A stretch of DNA of 64,000 bases from an uncultured Bacteroides sp. (GCA_944322285.1 CALUOR010000011.1:21263-85262), one strand, 5' to 3'. Counted from the first letter of the stretch, positions 34,549 to 44,678 are shown. Translations and numbers: made by a program. The notes: a model not told the origin generated them from the sequence alone.

Positions 34549-36462
34549 ATGAAACTGAACCGTCTACATAGCATCACCCTCACAAGCCTCCTCGCCCTGC
34601 TTCTCTTCACCGGCTGCCAGGACGAGACAGACGCATTGTCCTCCGAAGGCCGGCGCACCATCACGCTGGATCTGGGGATTGCGATGACACGGGCTACAGA
34701 GGATGATCAAGTAGTCTATGGCGAAGCCAACGACCTCAAGATTTGGCTTTTCGACCAAAATGGAAAATTCTTGCGATACATTGAAGTAGACCAACCGAAG
34801 TTTACCGGCCGAGATCTGCAAGGCAACCCAGTAGAAAGTGTAGAGGAGGAATTTGATATTACCAATGTCACGCAGTTGCAATTCCGTGTACTGCTGAACA
34901 CCGATGGCCTTACGCTTAAAGATGCTGATGGCAATGCCTTGACATTAGACGGAAACACAACCATGGACGAAATAGATGCCGCCACTTTCCAATTCGGCAC
35001 CCCCCTTCCCGATGCCGACAACAAAGTACCGATGTACGGCACAGGCAAACTGATAGACATTACAACCTCAAAGGATTACCATGCGGAAATTCCGCTGACA
35101 CGTGCGGTGGGGAAGCTGGAGCTGTTTTTTACGAAGGAGAGTGAGGACGGATATTTGGCTATAGACAAAGTCGAGTTGGCGCACGTGCCGGACAAAGGAT
35201 ACCTGAAAGCACCGGAAACATATAATCTGACTTACAAAGGTACAGCGACTTTGTTTAATTCCGATGACGATGAAGGAGAGATAATTTATACATCACTGCC
35301 CGAATCTATTACAACAGGTTACTTTAGCGAACATGAGAGGGATTTTCAACGCATTGATTTGGCGCGGGATTATTTGTTGGAGAATCCTAACCCTGAACCG
35401 GAAAATGACAAATGGGATGACCCGGACACAGGCAATACCGATTACATTTATCCATACGACCCGGAAAACCCTACAAATGTAGCAGCCCAAGATACCCGCT
35501 ACATGATGACCATCCATTATCGGACTTCGGAAAGCGAAACAACGTCCAAAACTCAAATCGTCTATCTGCCACGGATTGAACGCAATGTGTGGAACAAGAT
35601 TTTTGCACGGGTGAAGAGCGAGGACGGAACACTGACTATTCAGTATAAAGTATTATTGTGGAATAAGGTAACCTCTTCCATCGGTTGGGAACCGGAATTT
35701 GATTTTGGTGGTAATGCCCCGATGGCGGCATGGCGCATTAAGGATAAAAAGATAGACCCGGATTTCAGAAACGCGACCGAAGGAGATGAGGAGGCGACTT
35801 GTTGCTACGTGCTTTATCCCCGATTCGGACGTAGCAACGACCAGTCAGACCACGGTACATTGGTCAAAAGATCTTCGTATGCGGCATTTTACTTCTGTTT
35901 AAAAGAACCGGACGGTGCCGTATGGGAAGCTTATCTTTCCAATCCGGACGATTTTGAACTATCCACCGGTGGTGAATACGACAGTGACGGTGACGGAACG
36001 AAAGATAAACATTGTGTCATGACAGGCATCGCCCGTAATGAACCTTACCAGATACAAGTAGGGGCAAAAAACTATTGGACGGATGCGGATGATACAGAGA
36101 CGGATGATACCGAAGGAAAAGATTGGGGTTGGGATGTCCTTTCTGATTGGGGACAGCAAATCGAAACAAGTGGTGAACAATACGATGTGCACACCGATCT
36201 TTATATCCGTGTTTCTTTGGACAACGGCATCACGTGGCACAACCTACCCATCAACCGCCCTGATTATTCGGAAAGCGACAAGAAGGATCAACCCTACTAC
36301 TTGGAGAAAACCTATTGGCGCAACAACCGCCGTTTTGCCGGAGGAGACGATTACATCCGTATCTGGCAGTTGAAAGCGGTTAAAGATGGTGATTTTGTGG
36401 AAATGGTAGATAATCTAGATGAAAAATGGGCGATTAAAGCACATTGGAAAGGAGAAGATTAA
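34549..36462 (+). CDS. Fimbrillin-family lipoprotein (accessory pilus subunit)
   Basis: A 637-residue precursor with lipobox FTGC (Cys23) and cleavage motif MTRA with Arg48. Residues about 60-390 look like a fimbrillin N/C domain pair: DLKIWLFDQNGKFLRYIEV, LTRAVGKLELFF, VYLPRIERNVWNKIFARV, then a VLLWNKVTSSIGWEPEFDF strand. A further C-terminal domain of about 230 residues, rich in Asp and Trp, is of unknown fold. The start is 1 base after the anchor stop. It is probably a minor or tip-proximal subunit. Confidence 0.75.
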   Translation: MKLNRLHSITLTSLLALLLFTGCQDETDALSSEGRRTITLDLGIAMTRATEDDQVVYGEANDLKIWLFDQNGKFLRYIEVDQPKFTGRDLQGNPVESVEEEFDITNVTQLQFRVLLNTDGLTLKDADGNALTLDGNTTMDEIDAATFQFGTPLPDADNKVPMYGTGKLIDITTSKDYHAEIPLTRAVGKLELFFTKESEDGYLAIDKVELAHVPDKGYLKAPETYNLTYKGTATLFNSDDDEGEIIYTSLPESITTGYFSEHERDFQRIDLARDYLLENPNPEPENDKWDDPDTGNTDYIYPYDPENPTNVAAQDTRYMMTIHYRTSESETTSKTQIVYLPRIERNVWNKIFARVKSEDGTLTIQYKVLLWNKVTSSIGWEPEFDFGGNAPMAAWRIKDKKIDPDFRNATEGDEEATCCYVLYPRFGRSNDQSDHGTLVKRSSYAAFYFCLKEPDGAVWEAYLSNPDDFELSTGGEYDSDGDGTKDKHCVMTGIARNEPYQIQVGAKNYWTDADDTETDDTEGKDWGWDVLSDWGQQIETSGEQYDVHTDLYIRVSLDNGITWHNLPINRPDYSESDKKDQPYYLEKTYWRNNRRFAGGDDYIRIWQLKAVKDGDFVEMVDNLDEKWAIKAHWKGED

Positions 36463-36468
36463 TTGGAT

Positions 36469-38112
36469 ATGACGATAAAGGAACTTACATATTGTGTGGG
36501 ATGTTTGCTGGCTTTGTGGTTTACGGCCTGCACGGAGGATGTGCCTTCTGCTCCCGTTCTAGGAGAAGGGCAGGGAAATCTTGTCTTATCCTATTCCATT
36601 GGCGGCAGTGAGGTTTCAACCCGTGCAACGGAAGCTGGATGGGATGGTGATTGGCATGAAACTCTAATTACGCAACTGGACTTATTCATCTTCCGGGAAA
36701 ATAATCGCATAGCCTATGCAAACAACGGCGCGATGAATACGGATGCTCCCCAGACCGACACAGATGCGGACGTTTTGTCGTGGGACATCCCATTATCCAC
36801 GTTATTCCTCAATGGTGAAAAGCTACAAGCCGATGACGTTGTTTATCTGATAGCGAATTATCCCACAACAACGGACTTATCAACAGTAACGACCTTATCC
36901 GCTTTGCAGGCTCTGACCGCAAGCGGATTGGAGTGTAACAAAAAGCAGGCATCTTTTGTCATGGACGGCAAGATAACGGTAAATGCAAACATGCTGGCTG
37001 ATGAAAACAACATAACGGTGGGTGTGATTCCACTGAAACGTGCCGCCTCCAAGATACGCATCAAGTTTAGTAGCGATACCGATTGGAATGAGGTTTCTTA
37101 CCGCTTTTATCACTACGTAAGCAGTACACAGTTAGTGGAACAAAGCGAAGACAATACGACACAATGGAATGCGGAAGATACTTATTTGGCCACCCTGACA
37201 CAGCCACTTCCTATCTATCCGACGGAAAGCGAAGAGATGCAGAAGGTGAGCACCGCTACCACAGATAATTACTATGCGGAGGATGAACAATTGGTGCTTT
37301 ACTCTTACGTAAATAGTTGGTTTAAGCCTTATGAAGAAGGTGATGAGGAGGATGAGGAGAAAAATCAATTAGTGGATGAAAAAGAACCGATTGATGTCGA
37401 CAAGCAGACTTATATTCTTCTTTATGCGCCTTACGGAGAAGGAACAGACAAGCAGTGGTACTACTACAAGATTCCGGTAAACTACCGCTTGCCCTTCAAT
37501 AACGATGATATAGACATTGACCCTGCGGATTACCGCCACCTCTACCGCCTGCAACGTAACTACATCTACGACATTACGGTAAACATTGACCGTCCGGGTG
37601 GCACGGTAACCAATCCCGGCGAACTGGCTAACCTGACGTATGAAGTGAATCCGTGGGAAAAGGAAGATATTACGGTGAATTATGAAAATGAGTTGAGTTA
37701 CATGAGCGAAGGATGGAATAGAGAAACCATACAGGGATATTTGAACAATGATGAAACGGAAGTACATATAGACCCTACCCAACCGGCAGAACTTCGTTTT
37801 CAGATACCGACTCCCGCTCACGCTACTTGGCGTGCCCAACTGACGGGAGCGGATATAGGATATTTTGAATTTGTAGATGGGACAGACCATGGTAATGCAC
37901 GCGATGAAAATGGGAATGTGGAAATGCAGAGTATTCGCATCAGGTGCACCCATCCGGAATCAGAAGAAACACATCGTGTGACGCTTCATGTCTATGCCAC
38001 TATCTATGGAGAAACCTATGAACTGGATTTGACCAATCGAGACGATGACGAACATTCTCCGAATGAGAATGATGATCCTATCAGACGTTTTACTATAACC
38101 CAAGGTATGTAA
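36469..38112 (+). CDS. Fimbrillin-like lipoprotein (accessory pilus subunit)
   Basis: A 547-residue precursor with lipobox FTAC (Cys21) and STRA cleavage motif with Arg52. Fimbrillin-like segments include LITQLDLFIFRENNRIAYA, VIPLKRAASKIRIKF, YRLQRNYIYDITVNI and LTYEVNPWEKEDITVNYE. A C-terminal immunoglobulin-like domain (about 430-547) ends DPIRRFTITQGM. A TTG at 36463 opens the frame, but the ATG at 36469, 6 bases after the previous stop, is the likely start. Confidence 0.75.
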   Translation: MTIKELTYCVGCLLALWFTACTEDVPSAPVLGEGQGNLVLSYSIGGSEVSTRATEAGWDGDWHETLITQLDLFIFRENNRIAYANNGAMNTDAPQTDTDADVLSWDIPLSTLFLNGEKLQADDVVYLIANYPTTTDLSTVTTLSALQALTASGLECNKKQASFVMDGKITVNANMLADENNITVGVIPLKRAASKIRIKFSSDTDWNEVSYRFYHYVSSTQLVEQSEDNTTQWNAEDTYLATLTQPLPIYPTESEEMQKVSTATTDNYYAEDEQLVLYSYVNSWFKPYEEGDEEDEEKNQLVDEKEPIDVDKQTYILLYAPYGEGTDKQWYYYKIPVNYRLPFNNDDIDIDPADYRHLYRLQRNYIYDITVNIDRPGGTVTNPGELANLTYEVNPWEKEDITVNYENELSYMSEGWNRETIQGYLNNDETEVHIDPTQPAELRFQIPTPAHATWRAQLTGADIGYFEFVDGTDHGNARDENGNVEMQSIRIRCTHPESEETHRVTLHVYATIYGETYELDLTNRDDDEHSPNENDDPIRRFTITQGM

Positions 38113-38115
38113 ACT

Positions 38116-40428
38116 ATGAGACGAAATATATATAATATGGTATATCTGTTGACGGCATTCTTCATGTTTGCCGCCTGTCAAGAGGAAGAGTTAGGAGGCC
38201 AGGACTTGGCTGCCGGCTATCTGACCCTCGAACTGCAAACAGCGGCTACAACCCGTGTACCCGTTGTAGGCGAAGATCGTTTCAATGAGAATACCGTGAC
38301 CAATGCCGATGTGTTTTTCTTTGCGGATGGAGGTAGCGGAATTTGTATTTACGCTAAAACGGGAGTTGTACCTGATGGTAGCGTATTGCAAGTAGAACTG
38401 GATAGAAACACGGTTGTAGAGGGTAGCTATTACATCTATGTGGTGGCTAATTCTGCATTAGGAGTAACAGAAACCAATGCCGAAAACTATAGCCTCGATG
38501 AACTAAAAGATATTGTAATAGCAACCCAATGGAAGACTGGAGAGAATGCGAATGATGTAACGGAAACTTCTCTTGCCATGGATGGCAACACAACTGTAAC
38601 GGTAAATTCCGCAGGCGCATCGGGACATGTGAAACTGACCCGTGCCATGGCAAAGGTGATGCTTTATACCTCCACCGAAGCGAAGTTGGAAGTAAATGGC
38701 ATGACCTATATACCTGAGTCTAGCCGTATGTTTGTCACGCTATACAACAGTGTGACGAAAACTAACTTGGGTGACGATTATGCAGTTCAACCTGCAGACT
38801 ATATGACGGGAGGCATACGCCGCAATTATGACTCGGACAACTACGAAGAAATATCCGCCAGCGAGATAACCGGCAATGAGGATGACAAAGGTGAGTATAA
38901 CCGCTATGAGCAAGTGGCTCCGTTCTATTCCTATCCTAATCCGGAAGAAACCACGGATCGGGAAGATGCCTACTTAATGTTATGTGTACCTTGGACGGTG
39001 AGACAAGATGGCGGTGACGGTTCTTATCAAGCCGTGAACTATTACTATCGCGTACCAATAACAGGGAATGCGGATCCCGCCTTATTGAAACGTAACCAAT
39101 ACTACCGCATCAATGTGCATATCGGTGTATTGGGAAGCATAAATCCGGAAGATGCGGTAGAAGTGGAAGCCAACTTTGAGATTTATGATTGGTTTGAAGT
39201 GGGGATTGATGCGGATATGCAACAATATCAATACTTGGTACTGGATGAATACGAGTCGGTGATGAACAATGTGGATGAATTGGAAATGCCTTATATCAGC
39301 AGCAGCCCGATTGATTGGTCAGCCAATGAAGAGGGAGAGACCAATGACGGATACTATACGGTGATAGAGAGTGTGAGCTACTGGGATTACCATCAGAATA
39401 CTTCCTACTTAGTAGAGTTAACTGCCGACCAACCTTGGGATAATAGAGGAGGGTATAATGAGGACACAGCACCTGTACATTTCTCGGATTTTATATTAGA
39501 GCCAGGAACTAATAAAACACTGAGAATAAAACATGTATTGAATGATGCAAAAGATATTGTTCCTTACACCATAACCGTTTCTGTATATAATACGCAAGGA
39601 GTAAAAGCTAATGCGTGGACAATAACACAGTATCCAGCTAGATATATCGTAGGCGAAAAGAATGATGAAGGTTATGTGGCAGGACATTATGAGGGTTGGA
39701 ATTGGATTGATGCAAAAGCCAATCGTTTTATTAATGGTTATTATATAAACGGTGATACGCCTTACGATGATGGTGATTGGAGGGGAAATAATAAAGATGA
39801 TCTTGGTTCTGTGTCATCACTCAGCGGCAATAACTCAAATCCTAATCTGTATACAATACATATTACTGCATTTGATAATGAAACTTACGCTTTAGGAGAT
39901 CCTCGTGAGGAAAAAATTACTGAATTTGGTACAAGATTGGATGCTACAGAGTATAGAGCTACCAGTCAGCTTGCAGAAGACATCATAGCACCGGCTTATA
40001 AAGTCGCTTCGTCATGGGGAAAGACATTGCCGGAGGATTATACTGCAACCGTAAAGCGATGTGCATCCTATCAAGAAGCGGGATATCCGGCTGGAAGATG
40101 GAGGATACCGACTAAAGCTGAAGTGGAATATATCATTACTTTATCTGAGCAAGGTAAAATTCCTCGGTTGTTCGGAGAAGTAGGAGCAACGACAGATTAT
40201 TGGGTCTCTTCTGGTAAATATAATACTTCCAGTGGCTATAGAGCTGGCATTGACGGGACAGCTTATGTCCGTTGCGTTTACGATGTTTGGTATTGGGGAG
40301 AACAAACGATAGAAAAAGATGATGAACACAATACGCCACCTGGTTCGAGAGAACCTTTAACCAACTATGACTTTGTTTGGGGGGATGCAGTAGATGGATC
40401 TTTAAGAGAAGGGGTAACTCACAACTGA
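38116..40428 (+). CDS. Fimbrillin with C-terminal lectin-like domain, candidate tip adhesin
   Basis: A 770-residue precursor: lipobox FAAC (Cys21) and TTRV cleavage motif with Arg47. Fimbrillin blocks follow (ADVFFFADGGSG, LTRAMAKVMLYTS, LLKRNQYYRINVHIGVLG, FEIYDWFEVGI). A middle Ig-like domain ends WTITQYPARYIV. The last 230 residues include PAGRWRIPTKAEVEYIITLS, YWVSSGKYN and AYVRCVYDVWYW, the pattern of DUF1566/C-type-lectin-like (FGE-like) folds. Such a domain at the end of a fimbrillin suggests an adhesive tip subunit. Ligand unknown. Confidence 0.75.
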   Translation: MRRNIYNMVYLLTAFFMFAACQEEELGGQDLAAGYLTLELQTAATTRVPVVGEDRFNENTVTNADVFFFADGGSGICIYAKTGVVPDGSVLQVELDRNTVVEGSYYIYVVANSALGVTETNAENYSLDELKDIVIATQWKTGENANDVTETSLAMDGNTTVTVNSAGASGHVKLTRAMAKVMLYTSTEAKLEVNGMTYIPESSRMFVTLYNSVTKTNLGDDYAVQPADYMTGGIRRNYDSDNYEEISASEITGNEDDKGEYNRYEQVAPFYSYPNPEETTDREDAYLMLCVPWTVRQDGGDGSYQAVNYYYRVPITGNADPALLKRNQYYRINVHIGVLGSINPEDAVEVEANFEIYDWFEVGIDADMQQYQYLVLDEYESVMNNVDELEMPYISSSPIDWSANEEGETNDGYYTVIESVSYWDYHQNTSYLVELTADQPWDNRGGYNEDTAPVHFSDFILEPGTNKTLRIKHVLNDAKDIVPYTITVSVYNTQGVKANAWTITQYPARYIVGEKNDEGYVAGHYEGWNWIDAKANRFINGYYINGDTPYDDGDWRGNNKDDLGSVSSLSGNNSNPNLYTIHITAFDNETYALGDPREEKITEFGTRLDATEYRATSQLAEDIIAPAYKVASSWGKTLPEDYTATVKRCASYQEAGYPAGRWRIPTKAEVEYIITLSEQGKIPRLFGEVGATTDYWVSSGKYNTSSGYRAGIDGTAYVRCVYDVWYWGEQTIEKDDEHNTPPGSREPLTNYDFVWGDAVDGSLREGVTHN

Positions 40429-40437
40429 CAGAAATAA

Positions 40438-42996
40438 ATGATTATGAAGGCAATATATACCTATATTACAATTTCCTTACTCTTGCTTTTCGCTTCTTGC
40501 AACGATCAAGAGTTTATATCTCATACTCCAGCTGATTTACAGTCCGATGAGTATCGATTCACTGTATCCATTCCCACACCCATGGAAGCTAGTACACGGG
40601 CTATTGGTGATGAACTGACACAGGATTACGTAACAAGTTTGCCCATGAAGGTATTGGTGTTTGACGAAAACGGTTTCTTCTTCGCTTTTCAAGAAGCCAA
40701 AGCCGAAACATTTTCGCCAGACGAAAATGGAGGAGGAAAAGGAACTTACACTGTATCTCTTCCTAACTCAAACACCCGTTGCTTCCTGCATTTTGTCTTA
40801 GGCAATGTGGAATGGGGACAATACACCGCTTCCGACAGCGAAACCAGCATCTTCAGTCAACTCGAAACAAGCAATGATGTGTATTGGCAGCGAGTAGAGG
40901 TGGAAAATATATTGAAGGATGAGAATGGACAGATAACCTCTTTGCCTGAGACAATTAAGTTAGTGCGTAGCTATGCGCAAATATCTGTAACAACGTCTGA
41001 GGAAACACCTGTCAATTTTGAGCTGTTGGGCTTTACTATCGTCAACGAGACTACGGCAAGTACCGTAGCTCCTTATACCGGCAATGAATCGGAGAATGCT
41101 CCGAATGGTGCTTTTGCTTCTTACGAGCTACCAAGTGGAGGAGATGTATATGAAGAGTTTACACGGTTAAATCCTGAGTTTGGTGGGAATAATGCCGGCG
41201 AGGTAAATGATGCTACACCCAATGATGAGGATTTTTCTCTTAATTCCCAATACGTATATGAGCGTAATCAAGACAACGCCCAACGGCCGGCTTATGTATT
41301 GTTAAAGGGGACTTTTGACGGAACTATCTGTTACTACAAACTTGATATTGTAACGACTGATGAGAATTGGGTAACATCGTATTTGAACTTATACCGTAAT
41401 TTCCATTACACCATCACGATTAATCAAGTGACCAATGCAGGATATCCCACTATCGAACAAGCAATGAATGCGGTAGCATCGAATAATATAGGTGCGTCAG
41501 TAGAGGTGAGTGAAGTCAATAATATACAGGATGGCATAGACCAACTGTATGTAAGTACGATTGATACTTTGGTTGTTTCGTCTAAACCATTTACGATAAA
41601 ATGCGAATTTACAACCAATGTAAGAGATGAAAATTTGAAAGAAATTGAGAATGATAGAATCGTGATTACCCCTATTGGTGGCATCAATTCAGAAGCGATT
41701 GAAAACTGGACTATGGAGAACGGCTGGGATGCTGAAACCGGTACGCTGACTATCAACCCAATAGGTGACAATGATAGTGATTTGCCGGACTTGATAGAAG
41801 AACAAGTGTTCTATGTGGGTGTAAGAAATTCTGGTTTATCCCGTCGCATTGTCGTGCGGGTGCGTAAGCCTTTCCAACTTATTGCGGATTGTGATGACTA
41901 TGTAGAAAGTAAAATAAATGCCGGCCTTACTCTTGTCGTGCGCCTGCCGGAAAATATGCCAACCTCAGTTTTCCCATTGACGTTGAACATTGAGCCTACT
42001 AAGAAATCTCTTTATCCGGATGTAATAGCCAATCGCATTCCGGTTGGTTCGGTAGGGAATTATTCATTCGATTATCAGACTACAGTAACTTACAATGACT
42101 ATCGCCAGAATCCTATATTCTTTTTCCATTTCAAAACGAATAGGATGGATAGTGAAACCAGTATCAAAGTAGACAATGTGTATTTTCTTGATACGAGTAA
42201 TGATCCCAATGTAGATGACGATAAGGATAATGTAGCCGAATTTAAAAATCTGCAATCAGGCCAAACTAAATATGATTTTGGGAATGTAACTTTGACAGAT
42301 GGTTCATCGACAGGCACTCCGGATAGTCCTTTAATTTTTGAAGATTACAATACCAAAGGGAAGAAGGTTACGCTTACTTTCTCCTTGCCTTGTAGAAGTG
42401 AGGAACATCTGAATGCAGACCATCCGATAGAGATTTTTGCGGATTATTTCGATTTTGAAGGAGAAAATCAGCCTACATCGTCTACCGGAACATTTACGGT
42501 ACGTGGTGATGGACAATGTATCTTCTATACGCCCAATGAAGATAATTTATCTGGAACACAAACAATTGAATTTACCATCAATCGGGATCTTGCCAGTGAA
42601 ACCATACAGTTGTCTTCATTCGACCATAGTACGGTAACGATTGATTATAGGACACCTTCATTAGTTGTAAATTTGGATTACAGATATGACAATAGGACAA
42701 ACAATGTTCCTAACAATACAGAGATATCTATCTACCTTGATGCAGATGGAGATGGAAATGCGGACAACGATGAATTAGTAACCACCAAGGATACCAATAA
42801 TCAAGGACAAATAACCATGGATTCTTTTGCCAATATTGAAGAGTCGGATACATTGATTTTCCGGTGTACATTAAGAATCCAAACTGGAACTGGTTTGTTT
42901 GGACGGCCTATATATGACAACATTACTTTTACAGTTAGCACAACTGTTCAAGAGTTATTGAAGAATCCATCATTAACCATGACACAAGGTTATTAA
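40438..42996 (+). CDS. Large fimbrillin-like lipoprotein (accessory or tip pilus subunit)
   Basis: An 852-residue precursor: lipobox FASC (Cys21) and STRA motif with Arg54. The first part is fimbrillin-like (LPMKVLVFDENGFFFAFQEA, ETIKLVRSYAQISVTT, WVTSYLNLYRNFHYTITINQV). From about residue 380 several Ig-like beta domains follow, and the protein closes with LLKNPSLTMTQGY. A start 6 bases later (40444, MKAIYTY) is equally possible. It is the largest subunit of the locus and could form a stalk or tip; no von Willebrand-type domain is visible. Confidence 0.7.
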   Translation: MIMKAIYTYITISLLLLFASCNDQEFISHTPADLQSDEYRFTVSIPTPMEASTRAIGDELTQDYVTSLPMKVLVFDENGFFFAFQEAKAETFSPDENGGGKGTYTVSLPNSNTRCFLHFVLGNVEWGQYTASDSETSIFSQLETSNDVYWQRVEVENILKDENGQITSLPETIKLVRSYAQISVTTSEETPVNFELLGFTIVNETTASTVAPYTGNESENAPNGAFASYELPSGGDVYEEFTRLNPEFGGNNAGEVNDATPNDEDFSLNSQYVYERNQDNAQRPAYVLLKGTFDGTICYYKLDIVTTDENWVTSYLNLYRNFHYTITINQVTNAGYPTIEQAMNAVASNNIGASVEVSEVNNIQDGIDQLYVSTIDTLVVSSKPFTIKCEFTTNVRDENLKEIENDRIVITPIGGINSEAIENWTMENGWDAETGTLTINPIGDNDSDLPDLIEEQVFYVGVRNSGLSRRIVVRVRKPFQLIADCDDYVESKINAGLTLVVRLPENMPTSVFPLTLNIEPTKKSLYPDVIANRIPVGSVGNYSFDYQTTVTYNDYRQNPIFFFHFKTNRMDSETSIKVDNVYFLDTSNDPNVDDDKDNVAEFKNLQSGQTKYDFGNVTLTDGSSTGTPDSPLIFEDYNTKGKKVTLTFSLPCRSEEHLNADHPIEIFADYFDFEGENQPTSSTGTFTVRGDGQCIFYTPNEDNLSGTQTIEFTINRDLASETIQLSSFDHSTVTIDYRTPSLVVNLDYRYDNRTNNVPNNTEISIYLDADGDGNADNDELVTTKDTNNQGQITMDSFANIEESDTLIFRCTLRIQTGTGLFGRPIYDNITFTVSTTVQELLKNPSLTMTQGY

Positions 42997-43005
42997 GAAC
43001 GAAAG

Positions 43006-43953
43006 ATGCGATACACACTATGCATATTATATAGTTTTCTCTTCCTCACCTCCTGCCAAGCCACCCCCAAGCAGGAGACTAAGGATCAGTCCCCCCAAGC
43101 TACGGAGGCGCAGGTTCGTTTTCCCTATCCCGAAATCCCCACGGTGCTGACCACACCGGAGGAACGGAAAGCGTACTTGCTGACTCACTACTGGGAGCGG
43201 TTCAACTTTGCCGATACGGCGTTGGTCGCTAATCGGGACATTACGGAGCAGGGCTTTGTGGACTTCATCGCCTTGCTGGCGGACGGACAGACTACGGATG
43301 CCTTGGCGGGGGAGAGTATGGAGAATTGGTGCAGTGGCTTTATCCCGCAGGAGCAGGCTCGGCACACCATGATGAGGCTGGCGGATGATTATCTGTATAA
43401 TCCTAACTCGCCGTTCTACAACGAGTGGCTGTATGGCATTTATCTGCAAGCCATGTTGGTAAAGTTGCCGGCGGAGGATGCGCAAGTCAGCTCAATGGCA
43501 TTCAAGCTGCAATTGCTGAACCGTAACAAGGTGGGGAAGCCGGCGGAGGACTTTATCTATTACTTGCCAGACGGCACACGCCGTTCGCTGGCTGATACAC
43601 CCGTGCGGGGCAACCGTTTGCTCGTGGTGTTCTACGACCCGGAGTGCAGCAGTTGTCACGAAGTGATAGAAACTATGAAGATGGACAGCGCGCTGGCTAA
43701 GGCGGTTCAAGCGGGACGGGTCAGTGTGTTGGCCATCTATACGGAAGGCAATGAGAAGGTGTGGAGGGAGACTTTGGCGGACATGCCGCAAGGATGGATC
43801 ATAGGCACAGACCGGGAAGCCATCAAGGCAGGAGCGTTGTATGACCTGCGCGCCATGCCTTCGCTTTACTTGCTGGACGCACAGAAGCGGGTGGTGCTGA
43901 AGGATGCTCCGTTTGAAAGGATAAGGTCGGAACTCTTTGCGGATGGAGAATGA
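43006..43953 (+). CDS. DUF5106/thioredoxin-like lipoprotein
   Basis: A 315-residue lipoprotein with lipobox LTSC. Residues about 45-170 look like the DUF5106 domain found before thioredoxin folds in Bacteroides; residues about 180-310 are a thioredoxin-like domain with VVFYDPECSSCHEV, giving redox Cys214 and Cys217, and a cis-Pro in DLRAMPSLYLLD. It should act in the periplasm or outer membrane as a thiol oxidoreductase. It is 9 bases after the last fimbrillin gene, so it is part of the same run. Most of the pilus subunits are poor in Cys, so its substrate is unclear. Confidence 0.8.
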   Translation: MRYTLCILYSFLFLTSCQATPKQETKDQSPQATEAQVRFPYPEIPTVLTTPEERKAYLLTHYWERFNFADTALVANRDITEQGFVDFIALLADGQTTDALAGESMENWCSGFIPQEQARHTMMRLADDYLYNPNSPFYNEWLYGIYLQAMLVKLPAEDAQVSSMAFKLQLLNRNKVGKPAEDFIYYLPDGTRRSLADTPVRGNRLLVVFYDPECSSCHEVIETMKMDSALAKAVQAGRVSVLAIYTEGNEKVWRETLADMPQGWIIGTDREAIKAGALYDLRAMPSLYLLDAQKRVVLKDAPFERIRSELFADGE

Positions 43954-44260
43954 GACTAAGTTCATCCGGAAAGCAGGCTGCGAAAGGCAAGGAGAGGGGC
44001 TGATGTTTCGTTGTCAGACGAATGGCTTTGTTGTACGATTCGTATGCGTACGGCTGTACGATTTGTAATCGTGCGCATGAACAATTACTAATTGTGCCGC
44101 ATAGGCAGATATAATGCTGAAGGAAACAGGCTGTAACAAGAGCGCGTTTCAGCCTGAATAAAAGATACTTTGTAACCTTTGATGCTATGAAAGCATTTGC
44201 AGATGTTCTTTTGTGAAAAAGGACATTTGTAATCCTTATAAAATTGTTTGTTTTGTTTAT

Positions 44261-44302
44261 TTCGCCCCAGGCCGAGGTATCGGTTTGGGGCGAAAGTTTT
44301 TT
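44261..44302 (+). terminator. Rho-independent terminator downstream of the pilus operon
   Basis: TTCGCCCC pairs with GGGGCGAA, with an inner CCGAGGTATCGG hairpin, followed by AGTTTTTTG. It lies about 310 bases after the DUF5106 stop; the stretch 43954-44260 between them shows no gene. Confidence 0.75.
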
Positions 44303-44322
44303 GTCCGGCAGGCTATGGTTAA

Positions 44323-44477
44323 GATAAATGGGAATTTAGCGCGCGCAAGCGCGCTTTAAATGAAGAATTAAGAATTAGGCTGCGCTGTCTGTGTACACAA
44401 TCACGCCGCATGGTTATTCTTCATTCTTAATTCATCATTCTTCATTTAAAAGATAAATTATCATTTAATTTTGCATC
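44323..44477. repeat. Family A palindromic element, copy 6
   Basis: GATAAATGGGAATTTAGC at the left, AGATAAATTATCATTTAAT at the right. The interior has a GCGCGC stem, then AATGAAGAATTAAGAATTAGG and its complement, around a GCTGCGCTGTC...GCCGCATGG centre. That centre is the reverse complement of the module in copy 2 and in 53398-53520. Confidence 0.75.
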
Positions 44478-44493
44478 TGCGTCCCGGCGGATG

Positions 44494-44569
44494 TGTCATC
44501 CGCTGGCCATGAGTATCAGGATTTTCAATCCGCTTAACATCTTATCTACAATAATCGGGTTAAAAATCC
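44494..44569 (+). repeat. 76-bp direct repeat, left copy flanking higBA
   Basis: Begins CCGGCGGATGTGTCATCC and ends ACAATAATCGGGT. It is nearly identical to 45418-45493 (a few substitutions), in the same orientation, on the other side of the toxin-antitoxin pair. The right half also forms partial hairpins with GGATTTTCAATCCG and ATCCTGATACTCA. Confidence 0.75.
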
Positions 44570-44670
44570 TGATACTCAACACAGTCGGATTGCAATAGGC
44601 TACGCCGACCTTCGGTTCCGATTGGACGAAAAAAGTCCGTCTTTTTAGTGGATAATATGGGAGAAATCAT

Positions 44671-44678
44671 TATCTTTG
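44671..44678 (+). promoter_or_regulatory. Promoter -7 box of higBA
   Basis: TATCTTTG matches TAnnTTTG, 21 bases before the toxin ATG at 44700, so the leader is very short. Confidence 0.6.

Noticed and set aside
44161-44230. Short frame after an ACTTTG-like box (about nine codons, MKAFADVLL)
   Set aside because: Too short and with no terminator directly after it; it could not be told from chance.
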